Source of the DNA: Cichorium intybus
Taxonomy: Eukaryota > Streptophyta > Magnoliopsida > Asterales > Asteraceae
Assembly (NCBI GenBank): GCA_023525715.1
Contig: CM042016.1
Coordinates: 81,823,382-81,887,381, forward strand
Length of the DNA: 64,000 nucleotides
Direction: 5' to 3'
A program made the translations under genes and the position numbers. Position 1 is the first letter of the stretch. Each line of letters begins with the position of its first letter. The notes beneath the pieces were generated by a model, which was not told where the DNA came from, searched no databases, and worked only from the letters and a program-made list of their open reading frames with translations. Shown in pieces: positions 11,250-21,687 of the stretch.

Positions 11250-12060
11250 AATAACATCGTACTTTGAAAAAATGAATTTTTTAAAATCTTTTTAGATGAT
11301 CTAAAAAAGTTTCATCTCTTTTATAAAAAACTTCATTTATAGGACATTCTTTTGAAAAAGAATATCGTTTTTAACATTGAACTTTGAAAAAAAATTCATT
11401 TAATAGTATCGAACTTTGAAAAAAAATGACTTCTTTTGAAATCTCTTTAGAGGATCTGTCAAAGATTCATTTCTTTTACATTAGAGCTCATTTATACGAT
11501 ATTTTTCTAGAAAAAAATATCGATCTTAACATTAAACTTTTCAATAAAGTTCATTACTAGCATCATACTTTAAATAATGACTTTTTTTTTAAATCTCTTT
11601 AGAGGAACTGTCAAAGTGTCATTTCTTTTACATCAGAGCTCATTTATACGACATTTTTCTAGAAAACAATATCGGTGGTAATATTGAACTTTTAAAAAAA
11701 GTTCATTAATAGCATCATGCTCTGAAAAAAAATGTATTTTTTGAAATCTCTTAAGATGATCAATAAAAGTTTAATTTATTTTACGTTAAAGCTCATTTAT
11801 AGGAAATCTGGAAAACAATATCAGTTTTGGCATTGAACTTTTCAAAATAAGTTCATTAATATCATCATATTTTAAAAAAATGTTAGTTTTTAAATCTCTT
11901 TAGATGATTCGAAAATTTTATATTTCATTTAGATTAAAGCTCATTTATAGGACATTTTCTGAAAAAAAAAATATTAGTTTTAGCATTGAACTTTGCAAAA
12001 AGTTCATTAATAACATTGTACTTTTAAAATAAAATGTTTCCTTAATAAGTTTTTCTATTT
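11250..12060. repeat. Degenerate tandem repeat, ~151-bp period, five to six units
   Basis: The phrase 'TTCATTAATAGCATCATACTTT' or a variant recurs at about 11250, 11401, 11553, 11705, 11856 and 12008. Each unit also carries an 'AAATCTCTTTAGATGAT' phrase and a 'CTCATTTATAGGACATT' phrase. Units diverge by roughly 15-25% by eye. The array is non-coding. Confidence 0.8.
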
Positions 12061-12383
12061 ATCGACCGTGTAACACATGAGTTTGTAAGCTAGTATAATA
12101 TAGATTAAAGTCTACAAAAAATGTTTAATAAAATTATGAGTAAATTACAGTTTTGGTCCCTATGATTTGTCAAACCTTTCAGATTGGTCCCAACTATTGG
12201 AAAATCATGTTGGGGGTCCCTAAGGTGCGTGAAATGCTACAAATCGGTCCCTAGGTCAAGTAAAAGACTAAAAATACCCTTATTTATTTATTTTTTCTTT
12301 TTCTTTAAATTACTTAATTATTTTATTAATAAAAAATAAAAATAAAATACCCCCACCCCCACCTTAACACCCTACCCCCACCC

Positions 12384-12388
<5 letters not shown>

Positions 12389-12456
<68 letters not shown>
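12389..12456. repeat. (CT)n microsatellite in the MULE subterminal region
   Basis: About 33 CT units follow a CCCCCACCCC-type tract. A shorter GA/GT counterpart is at 13797-13850 in the opposite arm. Confidence 0.95.
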
Positions 12457-12460
<4 letters not shown>

Positions 12461-12483
12461 GGCACCTGCTTAACATTCCATCT

Positions 12484-12900
12484 TTGGGGAACATGCTTTC
12501 ACCTTACATAAACCTTACAATGGAATTGATGATTCCGAAGATGAGGAGAAACAGAGTACCGGTCATTCCCCAGTATCATCATTTGCCATGCTTTGATGTT
12601 CTGGCATGGTTACATGGTTGTCTGACGGAAAAATCTCATCTCTTTTTGGGTCGGATGATGGATTTTGGTAAGGTGATTTTGAAGCTTTCATTGTATCTAC
12701 GAACACCCGTCTTCATTTTTGTTTCTATTTAGTGTTATATGGATGACGGGTTCAAGCAGTCAACGTATTGATGTTTGTGTAACAGGTGGATATGAAAGGT
12801 CGTGGAGTTATATGGAAATGTTGCCAAATTAGAGTTACACATCCACTGTTTGATGAAGCAAAACCCATTGTTAGTGTATATTCTTGAAGAACATCAATGA
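12484..12900 (+). other. Unidentified interior segment of the Pack-MULE
   Basis: It holds an 82-codon open frame (12484-12732) that I do not recognise. It may be captured genic sequence, since base composition rises relative to the arms, but nothing supports a product. Confidence 0.25.
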
Positions 12901-13139
12901 AAGATTAGAGATTAAAAATATCTTTCTGTCTTCGTCTTTATTTGAAAAAATGGTAGCTTTTCTGCACTTTGTTATCGATAGTAAAAAAATAAATTGTGTT
13001 CCTTAAACAACATGCAGTTGAAACCTTTGAAAATCTCAACTTATCATCCATGGATTCCTTAAACAAGATGAATCTGTGGGAAATTTATTAGTGTTTTAAA
13101 GATCATGAATTCCACTAATAACTTAACAAATCTACAACG

Positions 13140-13745
13140 TTATATGAAAAAATGAAGCCAAGTCAATTTGCGATCGATATCATCCTTTGCCATGCCTCTC
13201 ACCGCTTGCTCCAATACCTACAAATTTGCGATCGATTCAAAACGATTTTCGAGTCTGCCTCTGTAAACCTTCCATAATTTGCTTAACACCATGTTTACCC
13301 ACTCAACTGATTCCTTCCTCCGTAAATCATTCTCAAGGAACAATGAAAAACTTATCGGAACCTGTCGCCATGTCGCCGGATTGGCGACCTCATTGTTGTT
13401 TTTTCTTTTTCTTGATGTCCAAAGCTTATCGAAGACAACCCCAAAAACGGAAAAGAAGAGAAATAGTCCACCAATGTTTCGATTAAGAGGAGGAAAAGAG
13501 ATAGGGTGTATGAGCCCAAGTTGAGTTCTCAGTTTACCTACAATGGGGTCTTCTGTAAAGCCAATGAAGTCATTATAATAATCCGATTGAATAGGATCTT
13601 GAGACGATGAACCAGCTTCATCCAATACATTTGAATGTTGCCTTTCTGTATAGTTTTTCAACCCTCTTGTAATCGAATTCGCAAAGTCGACGCTTGGATT
13701 ATGGTGTTTTCTATCATGGAAACCGAACAAGCCCATCAATCGTTT
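13140..13745 (-). pseudogene. Captured 5' fragment of an NTMC2/extended-synaptotagmin-like gene
   Basis: On the minus strand, from an ATG at 13736, a frame of about 170 codons encodes a polar N-terminus, a hydrophobic stretch (GGLFLFFSVFGVVF) followed by basic residues, then RRKESVEWVNMVLSKLWKVY. That last motif is typical of the start of the SMP region in plant NTMC2/extended-synaptotagmin membrane-contact proteins, probably the NTMC2T5 type (from memory). The SMP and C2 domains are missing. It lies wholly inside the Pack-MULE, so it is a transduplicated fragment, not a working gene. Confidence 0.6.
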
Positions 13746-14071
13746 CAGATCCAGGTGCAGCTGATTTCATCCGCTTACTTCCGTTTCTAGACACCGAAGA
13801 GAGAGAGAGAGAGTGTGTGTGTATGTGTGTGTGTGTAGGGTGGGGGTGGGGGTATTTTCTTTTTTTATTATTAATAGAATAATTAAGTAATTTAAAGAAA
13901 AAAAGGAAAAATAAATAAAAAGGGTATTTTAGTCTTTTTACTTGACCCAGGGACCGATTTGTAGCATTTCACATACTTAGGGACCCCCAATGTGATTTTC
14001 CAATAGTTAGGACCAATCTGAAAGGTTTGACAAATCACAGGGACCAAAACTGTAATTTACTCTAAAATTAT

Positions 14072-14751
14072 TTAATAAAAATCAGTTTTAAATCCTTATC
14101 CCTTTCTGCGTTTAACTTCTGTCAGTCAACCCTTTCACTGTTGCTCCAGACGCACCACCTCAACAACCTCGCCGATGAACAACATTACCATTCTTGTCGA
14201 TTCCTTCCGTCCTCGGTGCACCAGAAACCCCATCCCCTGCGATCATCGTCACTCTCTATCTCTTCTTTCTTCTTATAAAAACGAAATTGTTTAAGGATTT
14301 TATATTTATGTCTGTTTTGGGGTTTTTTTATAATTTAGAATGGGTTTTATTCGAGTTTTGTAAGTTTTCTGTTTTGTGGAGTTTTATTCGATTTTTTATG
14401 GGTCTCAGCTTTCTAGGTTTTGATTCGAGTTTAGGTTGATTCAAGTTAAAAATACATTACCCACAATTTAGCTTTTCTCAAAAGAAATTCCAAATGTATG
14501 GTTCCAGTTTTTATATCGAAAAGTTGATCAATTTGTGTTTATAAATAATTTAATATTCTAAAATTTAAGAACAAGAAATCTTTTACGTGCGTTGCATTTA
14601 GTTGAACTCTATATGAAAAAGTTGCAATTGGAATAATTATTTTCGTGCCACACACTCGGTCTCTACGATAAACAACAATTAAGATCATTCCTCCTGTGCA
14701 TCCATTTCATCAAGTTCTACACAATATTCTCTGCTCTTACTATAAGCAATA
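14072..14751. other. Upstream region of the NBS-LRR pseudogene
   Basis: About 680 bp between the Pack-MULE and the resistance-gene ATG. No ORF is convincing. The former promoter should lie here, but I see no clear TATA box. Confidence 0.4.
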
Positions 14752-16633
14752 ATGGCTGAAATCGTTGTGTCTGCATTCTTAACCGTGCTCTTTGAAAAGC
14801 TGGCCTCAGAAGCCCTGAGGAAGATTGCTCGCACTAGGGCAATTGATTCGGGGCTCAAGAAATTGAAGAGGTCATTAGACCAGATCCAGGATCTGCTTTA
14901 TGATGCTTCTGAGAAGGAAATAGCTAATAAAGCTGTTAAAAGATGGCTGAATGATCTCCAACATTTGGCTTATGACATTGACGATGTGCTTGACGATCTG
15001 GCAACCGAAGCTATGCATGGTGAGTTGACCGAAGAATCTGGAGCTTACACGAGCTTGGTAAGAAAACTAATCCCAATTTGCTGCACAAATTTCTCACTAA
15101 GTAACAAAATGCATAGCAAGTTAGATAATATTAGCATCAAGTTGCGAGAACTGGTAGAGGAAAAATATAATCTTGGTTTAGTTGTGAAAGGTGAAAGCCC
15201 AAAACATGCCAACCGAAGACCACAAACATCTTTGATAGATGCATCCGGAATTATTGGTCGTGACGGTGATAAGGATGCATTGCTCCATAAGCTGCTGGGG
15301 GATGAACCAAGTGATAGAAACTTTAGCATCGTGCCGATAGTTGGTATGGGTGGGGTGGGTAAGACCACTCTGGCTAGAGATTTGTATGGCAAAATGCAAG
15401 GGAAGGTTCACTTTGAACTCAAGGCGTGGGTTTTTGTTTCCGATGAGTTTGATATCTTCAGTATAAGCAAAACTATCTTCCAACATATAGGTGGGGGAAA
15501 CCAAGACTTTAAGGATTTAGATTTGCTTCAAGTAGCTTTAAAAGAGAAGATATCAAACAAACGGTTTCTTTTTGTTCTTGATGATGTTTGGAGTGAAAGC
15601 TATGCTGATTGGGAACTTCTTGAACGCCCATTTCTTGCAGGGGCTGCCGGAAGTAAAATAATCATGACAACTCGGATGTTGTCATTGCTAACCCAATTGG
15701 GTTACGATCAACCTTACTTTCTTTCGCTTTTGGCACGTGATGATGCTCTAGCTTTATTCTGTCAACATGCATTAGGTAAAAGTGACTTTAATTCGCACCG
15801 ACACTAAAACCATATGGCGAAAGTATTATCGAAAAATGTGACGGTTTGCCATTGGCTTTGGTCGCACTTGGGAGGTTGTTGAGGACAAAAACAGACAAGG
15901 AAGAATGGAAGCAGCTGATGAATAGTGAGATATGGAGTTTAAGAAAGGGAGATGAGATTATTCCGGCTCTTAGACTAAGCTATAATGATCTCTCTGCTTC
16001 TTTGAAGCAGTTGTTTGCATGCTGCTCCTTGTTCCCCAAAGGCTATGTGTTTGATAAGGAGGAGTTGATTCTATTGTGGATGGCAGAAGGGTTTTTGCAC
16101 CAATCAACCACCAGCAAGTCAATGGAATGCTTGGGTCTTGAAGGTTTTGAAGAGTTGTTGTCAAGATCATTTTTTCAACATGCACCCGACGATGACAAAT
16201 CATTGTTTGTGATGCATGATCTCATGAATGACTTGGCCACATGTGTTGCTGGAGAATTTTTTTCAAGGTTAGACATTGACATGCAGAAGGAACTTAGAAA
16301 GGAAGTTTTGGAAAAGCACCACCATATGTCATTTGTTTGTGAGACATTTATGGTTTACAAAAGGTTTGAGGCATTCAATGGGGCTAGAAATTTGAGAACA
16401 TTCTTAGCAGTGTATGCTGGGATAAAAGAAAGTTGGAGAACATTTTACTTATCAAATAAGGTCTTGGATGACTTGCTTCACGAGTTACCATTGTTACGGG
16501 TCCTCAGTTTGCGTTGTCTTAGCATAAGTGAGGTACCTGAATCTATTGGTAGTTTGAAGCATTTAAGGTATATTAATTTATCCCAAACCAAAATCACACA
16601 TTTACCGGATAATTTCGGCAACCTTTATAATTT

Positions 16634-16889
16634 TGTTACGCCTGGGAGTTCGAATAAGTGGGGCCAGGTGTATCGCAGGAGGAAATAATATTGTTTTTTA
16701 GTCCCGTTTTACAGTTTTGGTATTTATTTGTTTCTTGGGTATCAAGATTTATCTTTCCTTTTTTTAGGATCTGGGATTTGTCCAAACAGTATAAGTATGG
16801 TCGTATTTTGTGTTTAGGGTTATCGATCAATAAAAGTAGCCTGCGGGTTTTTCTGGAGTTTTTCCTGTACTCGAATTCAGGACTTATCA
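16634..16889 (+). repeat. 5' LTR of the chromovirus element
   Basis: 256 bp, TGTTACGCCTGGGAG to GGACTTATCA, followed by the PBS. Confidence 0.92.
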
Positions 16890-16891
16890 TC

Positions 16892-16904
16892 TTGGTATCA
16901 GAGC
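16892..16904 (+). other. Primer-binding site (tRNA-iMet type)
   Basis: TTGGTATCAGAGC, two bases after the 5' LTR. Confidence 0.85.
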
Positions 16905-16971
16905 TAGTCAATTCTCGCGGCACTGTTCATCGGAGGTTACTGTTCACCAAAAAAAAATAAAAAAATATCTG

Positions 16972-18850
16972 ATGGCTGCGAAACTCGAAGGGAAGGGTAC
17001 CAACGCGGAGCGTTTGGCTTCGTTGGAGTCAACTGTCAATCGAATCCTCGATTCCACGGAGGCGTACAAGGAGGAGGTAACGGCAAAGATGGGAGGTCTC
17101 ACCAAGGCGATAACTGACCTAACCTTGGCATTCAAGAAACCCGCTAAGAAACACAAGAAAGACGACTCTAGCTCGTCATCTGATTCAGAGAGTGACGGCA
17201 CCAGTGAAAGTGATGAACCCAGCGACTCAGACACGGACTCGCAGAGTTCAAAAAAATCAAAGAAGAAGAAGAGCAAGAAAAGAAACGTATTCAAGGATTG
17301 CCGGAAATTGCAGATACCTATTTTCAGCGGCGAGGATGTTCACGGGTGGATTTACCGCATCGAAAGGTATTTCGAAGTTCAGGAGTTCAGTCGAAAGGAC
17401 CGGTTGAGGGCGGTGGCCATTTGTTTGGAGGGTGCTCCTCTATCATGGTTTCGCTGGCACGATTCAAAGAAACCCTTCAGCTCTTGGTCGAAGTTTAAAC
17501 GCAAATTATTGGACCGTTTTCAGTCGTCACGCGAAGGGAGCATTCAAGAGCAATTCCTAGCCCTCCATCAAGAAGGGTCGGTTAGAGATTACGTGGACCG
17601 GTTTGAAAGTTTCGCGGGGCAATTGACCAATGTTCCCGAGTCGGTACAGGAGAGCACGTTCATTAAGGGCCTTAAGGCGGAAGTACGCTCGACAGTCCGA
17701 ATAGCCGAACCAGAATCACTTGCTCAAGCTATCCGCATAGCCATGAAGATCGACGAGAACAAAGCCATGGGGAGCGTTAAGGTGGGTGCTGGGGGTATGG
17801 GATCGAGCCGGTGGCACAACGGGCCAGCCACCAAGACAAACACGGTCGTGGCCACAGTGTCCAGCGAAAAGAAAGGGAACGCAGAGGGGTCGTTTAAGCA
17901 TTTAACACCTGCCGAGTTCGCTGAAAAAAGGGCGAAGGGAATTTGTTTTCGCTGTGATGGGAAGTACGCCCCAGGACACCGCTGCCTTAGTAAGTCCTTG
18001 CAAGTGTTAGTCGTCGACGAGGAAGATGAGATTGTTGAAGAATCTGAGGACGAGGACCACCCGCACCTGGATAACATGGTGATTTCGCTAAATTCCGTGA
18101 GTGGTCTCACGCCCCCACGTACGATGAAGGTACGGGCGGAGCTTCAGGGCGTCCCAGTAGTGGTTCTAATCGACTGCGGGGCGACACACTCTTTCATATC
18201 CACTCAAGTGATTCAGAATCTAGGTGTAACGGTGTGGGATACCGGGTTAGTGGCGATAATATTAGGGAATGGGAGGAAGGATAGGACCCGGGGCACGTGT
18301 AAGGCGGTGACGTTGGTGCTGCCGGAGTGCGAGATTGTGGAAGATTTCGTTCTGTTGGATTTGGGTGGGTCCGATCTGATTCTGGAAATGACATGGTTGC
18401 AAACATTGGGGGATGTCACGGCTAACTGGAAAGAATTATGGATGAGATTTTGGGTGGATGGGCGGCCGGTTACGATTCGCGGGGACCCAAGTCTCTCCAA
18501 AACCATGGTCTCGTGCAAGTCGTTGTGCAAGATATTACAAAAAGAAAGGGAGGGGTATGTAGTCTACGTGGGGACCTTGGAGAAAGACGAAGAGCCGGGG
18601 GAAATTTCTGATTTGGTCCGATCGGTTCTCGAGTCTTTTGGGGACGTGTTTTGCATGCGTGGAGACCTACCCCCGCGAAGAAGTCATGAGCATGCCATTA
18701 ACTTACGTGAAGGGACAGGTCCCATTAGCGTAAGGCCCTATAGGTACCCGCATGCGCAAAAAGATGAGATTGAAAGGCTGGTCCATGAGATGTTGGAGGC
18801 GGGTGTGATCCAGCCGAGCATAAGCCCGTTTTCGAGTCCGGTCTTGTTGG
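16972..18850 (+). pseudogene. Gag and protease part of the chromovirus polyprotein
   Basis: An open frame from the ATG at 16972. A Ser/Asp/Lys-rich segment (~65-105) is followed by a retrotransposon gag domain (GWIYRIERYFEV ... LSWFRWHD), a zinc-knuckle-like CFRCDGKYAPGHRC (~325-338) and an aspartic protease motif IDCGATHSFIS (~400). The usual DSGA serine is Cys here; other plant elements also show this, so it may not be disabling. The frame continues into the RT N-terminus and is lost by a 1-nt deletion near 18850. Confidence 0.85.
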
Positions 18851-19550
18851 TAAGAAGAAGGATGGGAGTTGGCGTTTTTGTGTGGATTACCAGGCCCTTA
18901 ACAAGGCGACGGTCCTTGATAAGTTTTCGATACCGGTGATCGACGAGTTACTCGATGAGTTGCACGGGGCGACAGTATTCTCCAAGCTTGACCTCAAGTC
19001 AGGGTATCACCAGATTAGGATGAAGACGGAGGATGTTCCAAAAACCGCATTTCGAACTCACGAGGGCCACTATGAGTTTTTGGTCATGCCCTTTGGGTTA
19101 ACCAATGCTCCAGCCACCTTTTCAGTCTCTCGTGAACAAGGTATTCCGTCCTTTTTTGCGGCGGTTTGTTTTGGTGTTTTTGATGACATATTAGTATATA
19201 GTAAGACTGAACAAGAACATTTGGAACACCTCGCCATGGTCCTAAAAATTCTGCAACAAAACCGCCTCTACGCGAACCAAAAAAAGTGTTTTTTAATCAA
19301 ACGAGGGTGGAATATCTCGGGCATATTGTATCCAAAGAGGGGGTGGCAGCGGATTCAAGTAAGGTCTCGACTATGTTACAGTGGCCTATTCCAAAAACCT
19401 TGAAAGAACTAAGGGGTTTTTTGGGGTTAACCGGATACTACCGGAAATTCGTGAAGGATTACGGGAAGATCGCCTGGCCTCTTACCGAACAACTGAAAAA
19501 GGATAATTTCAAATGGAATTCCGAGGCGACCTAAGCATTTAAGAGGCTCC
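18851..19550 (+). pseudogene. Reverse transcriptase part of the chromovirus
   Basis: RT motifs are visible in two frames: KLDLKSGYHQIRM, FLVMPFGLTNAPATF, the FDDILVYS active-site box (YxDD class) near 19180, and GFLGLTGYYRKFV in the thumb. A +1 and -1 pair of indels in T runs around 19120-19180 scrambles about 20 codons. A further shift is near 19290, and a TAA stop at 19531-19533 ends the frame. Confidence 0.85.
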
Positions 19551-20146
19551 AATTAGCGATGACCCAATTGCCGGTTTTGGCACTTCCAGACTTTTCCAAG
19601 GATTTCGTGTTGGAAACGGATGCGTCGGATTTCGGGTTAGGGGCGGTTCTCATGCAAGAAGACCGACCGGTGGCGTATTTTAGTCAGGTCCTTGGGTCTA
19701 GAGCTCGCTTGAAGTCGGTCTATGAGCGAGAGCTCATGGCGATAGTGTTAGCCATTCAAAAGTGGAAACCATATTTGTCGGGTCGGAAGTTCGTAGTCCG
19801 TACCGACCAGCGGAGCCTGAAATTTCTGTTGGAACAAAGGGGCGTGACAGAGGATCATCAAAAGTGGCTGTCAAAAATTATGGGGTACAACTTTGACATC
19901 GTTTATAAGCCGGGCAGCGAAAACAGAGTGGCCGACGCGTTGTCAAGTTGGGATGCAGGCGTTTCAGTCGCAACAATCACGACTAGCCGCATCGACTGGG
20001 AAGCGCTGTGGGCCGAACTTGAGTCCGACCCGGATATGGCAGCGATGCGACAACGAGTGGAGGGCGGTTCCACACCGGTTGGGTACTCGGTTGGGCAGGG
20101 GCGGCTGTTATTCGAAGGGAGACTCGTGATTCCAAAGCATTCATGA
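19551..20146 (+). pseudogene. RNase H part of the chromovirus
   Basis: LETDASDFGLGAVLMQ carries the first catalytic Asp. YERELMAIV and VRTDQRSLKFLLEQ follow in the expected order. The frame ends at a TGA (20144-20146) inside the linker to integrase. Confidence 0.85.
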
Positions 20147-21183
20147 TGGGTCACGATTCTATGCAAGGAATTTCACGAGGGAGCAGTAGGGGGACATTCC
20201 GGGGTACAAAAAACGTACCAGCGTTTAGCTCGGGAAGTTTATTGGTCGGGAATGAAAGGCGACGTGGCAACTTGGGTGGCCGAGTGCGACACGTGTCAAC
20301 GACACAAGTACTCGACAATGGCTCCGGGTGGTTTGTTGCAGCCCCTTGAGTTGCCTTCAACGGTATGGTCGGAGATCACGATGGATTTTGTGGATGGATT
20401 GCCGAGGTCTGAGGGTAATACCGTCATATTCGTGGTAGTAGATCGCTTGAGTAAGTACGCGCACTTCCTCCCCCTTAAACATCCCTACACAGCAAGTTCG
20501 GTGGCACAGGTGTTCTTACGGGAGATTGTTCGGTTACACGGGGTGCCGGAGTCCATCGTGTCGGATAGAGACAAGGTGTTTCTCAGTTCGTTTTGGAAGG
20601 CGTTGTTTAAAACAATGGGAACCAAGTTGCGAAGAAGTACGGCTTACCACCCGCAAACAGACGGTCAAACCGAGGTAGTCAATCGATGTTTGGAGACTTA
20701 CCTCCGTTTTTTACGGCTGAATCACCGTCGAAGTGGGTTACTTGGCTTCCTGGGGCCGAATATTGGTATAACACGTCCTTCCATACGTCTACCAAGACGA
20801 CGCCGTTTCGGGTCTTATACGGGCGTGATCCACCCCATTTGGTGTACTATGGAAAGTCCAGGACATTGGTGGGCACGGTGGAACAATATTTGGAGAAGCG
20901 AGATCGGGTATTACAAGAATTGAAGGGTCATTTGTTCAAGGCTCAGCAGCAAATGAAGAAACAGGCCGATGCTCATCGAAGGGAGGAGAGTTTTGTGGTT
21001 GGGGACTGGGTTTATCTTAAACTCCGGCCGTATCGTCAGCGTTCGGTGGCGAGGCGCGTAAATGAAAAGTTGGCTCCCAGATATTTTGGTCCTTTTGAGG
21101 TTACCGAGAAGATCAGTCACGTGGCTTATCGACTTTTGCTACCTGACACGGCGCGCATTCACAATGTTTTTCATGTGTCATAG
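20147..21183 (+). pseudogene. Integrase part of the chromovirus
   Basis: Zinc-binding remnant CDTCQRHK, then the DDE core: MDFVDGLP, VSDRDKVF and DGQTEVVNR. A frameshift in the T run near 20705 moves the C-terminal part (TPFRVLYGRDPP, then the GPF module FGPFEVTEK) into a second frame. A TAG ends it at 21181-21183, just before the chromodomain region. Confidence 0.85.
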
Positions 21184-21431
21184 TTAAAGCGGGTAATTGG
21201 AAATCGTGAGGCTACACCACAGTTACCGGCAACTCTCACAGAGGAAATGGAGGTCTTATTGCAACCAGAAAATATTGAAGGGGTTCGTGAAGGTACTAAA
21301 GGAAGGGAAGTTCTGGTCTGTTGGAAGGATTTGCCGGACTATGAGGCCGCGTGGGAAGAGTATGATGTGTTAAAAGGGCAGTTTCCTGATTTCAACCTTG
21401 AGGACAAGGTTCAAAGTGGGGCGGGGAGTGA
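21184..21431 (+). pseudogene. Chromodomain-like C-terminus of the chromovirus integrase
   Basis: After the TAG the same frame continues with EVLVCWKDLPDYEAAWEEY, the pattern of chromovirus chromodomains that target insertion to chromatin. The 79-codon frame then runs into the 3' LTR. Confidence 0.7.
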
Positions 21432-21687
21432 TGTTACGTCTGGGAGTTCGAATAAATGGGGCCAGGTGTATCGTAGGAGGAAATAATATTGTTTTTTAGT
21501 CCCGTTTTACATTTTGGTATTTATTTGTTTCTTGGGTATCAAGATTTATCTTTCCTGTTTTTTAGGATCTGGGATTTGTCCAAACAGTATAAGTATGGTC
21601 GTATTTTGTGTTTAGGGTTATCGATCAATAAAAGTAGCCTGCGGGTTTTTCTAGAGTTTTTCCTGTTCTCGAATTCAGGACATATCA
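21432..21687 (+). repeat. 3' LTR of the chromovirus element
   Basis: 256 bp, TGTTACGTCTGGGAG to GGACATATCA. It is preceded by the purine-rich AAGTGGGGCGGGGAGTGA (about 21414-21431), a good polypurine tract. Confidence 0.92.

Larger units (their letters stand above)
12138..14062. mobile_element. Pack-MULE-like element with ~250-bp terminal inverted repeats
   Basis: The ends read GAGTAAATTACAGTTTTGGT and its complement, and the similarity continues for over 200 bp inwards on both sides. The flanks carry the 9-bp direct repeat TAAAATTAT (12129-12137 and 14063-14071), the TSD length typical of Mutator-like elements. No transposase ORF is present. The interior contains a captured NTMC2-like gene fragment (minus strand) and an unidentified segment. 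C-rich and (CT)n tracts sit just inside the TIRs. Confidence 0.85.
16634..21687 (+). mobile_element. Chromovirus-type Ty3/gypsy element (probably Reina clade)
   Basis: Two 256-bp LTRs with TG...TCA ends enclose a tRNA-iMet PBS, gag-protease-RT-RNase H-integrase and a C-terminal chromodomain-like region. The TSD is AATTT (16629-16633 and 21688-21692). The order with integrase last is gypsy; short LTRs plus a chromodomain suggest Reina (inference). LTRs differ by about six substitutions and two 1-bp indels, roughly 97%. Pol is broken by several frameshifts and stops. Confidence 0.92.

Noticed and set aside
14194..14439. 81-codon frame upstream of the NBS-LRR start
   Set aside because: Phe/Leu-rich, no homologue recognised and no start context; treated as non-coding.
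15045..15504. Minus-strand frames under the NBS-LRR domain
   Set aside because: Shadows of a clearly coding plus strand.
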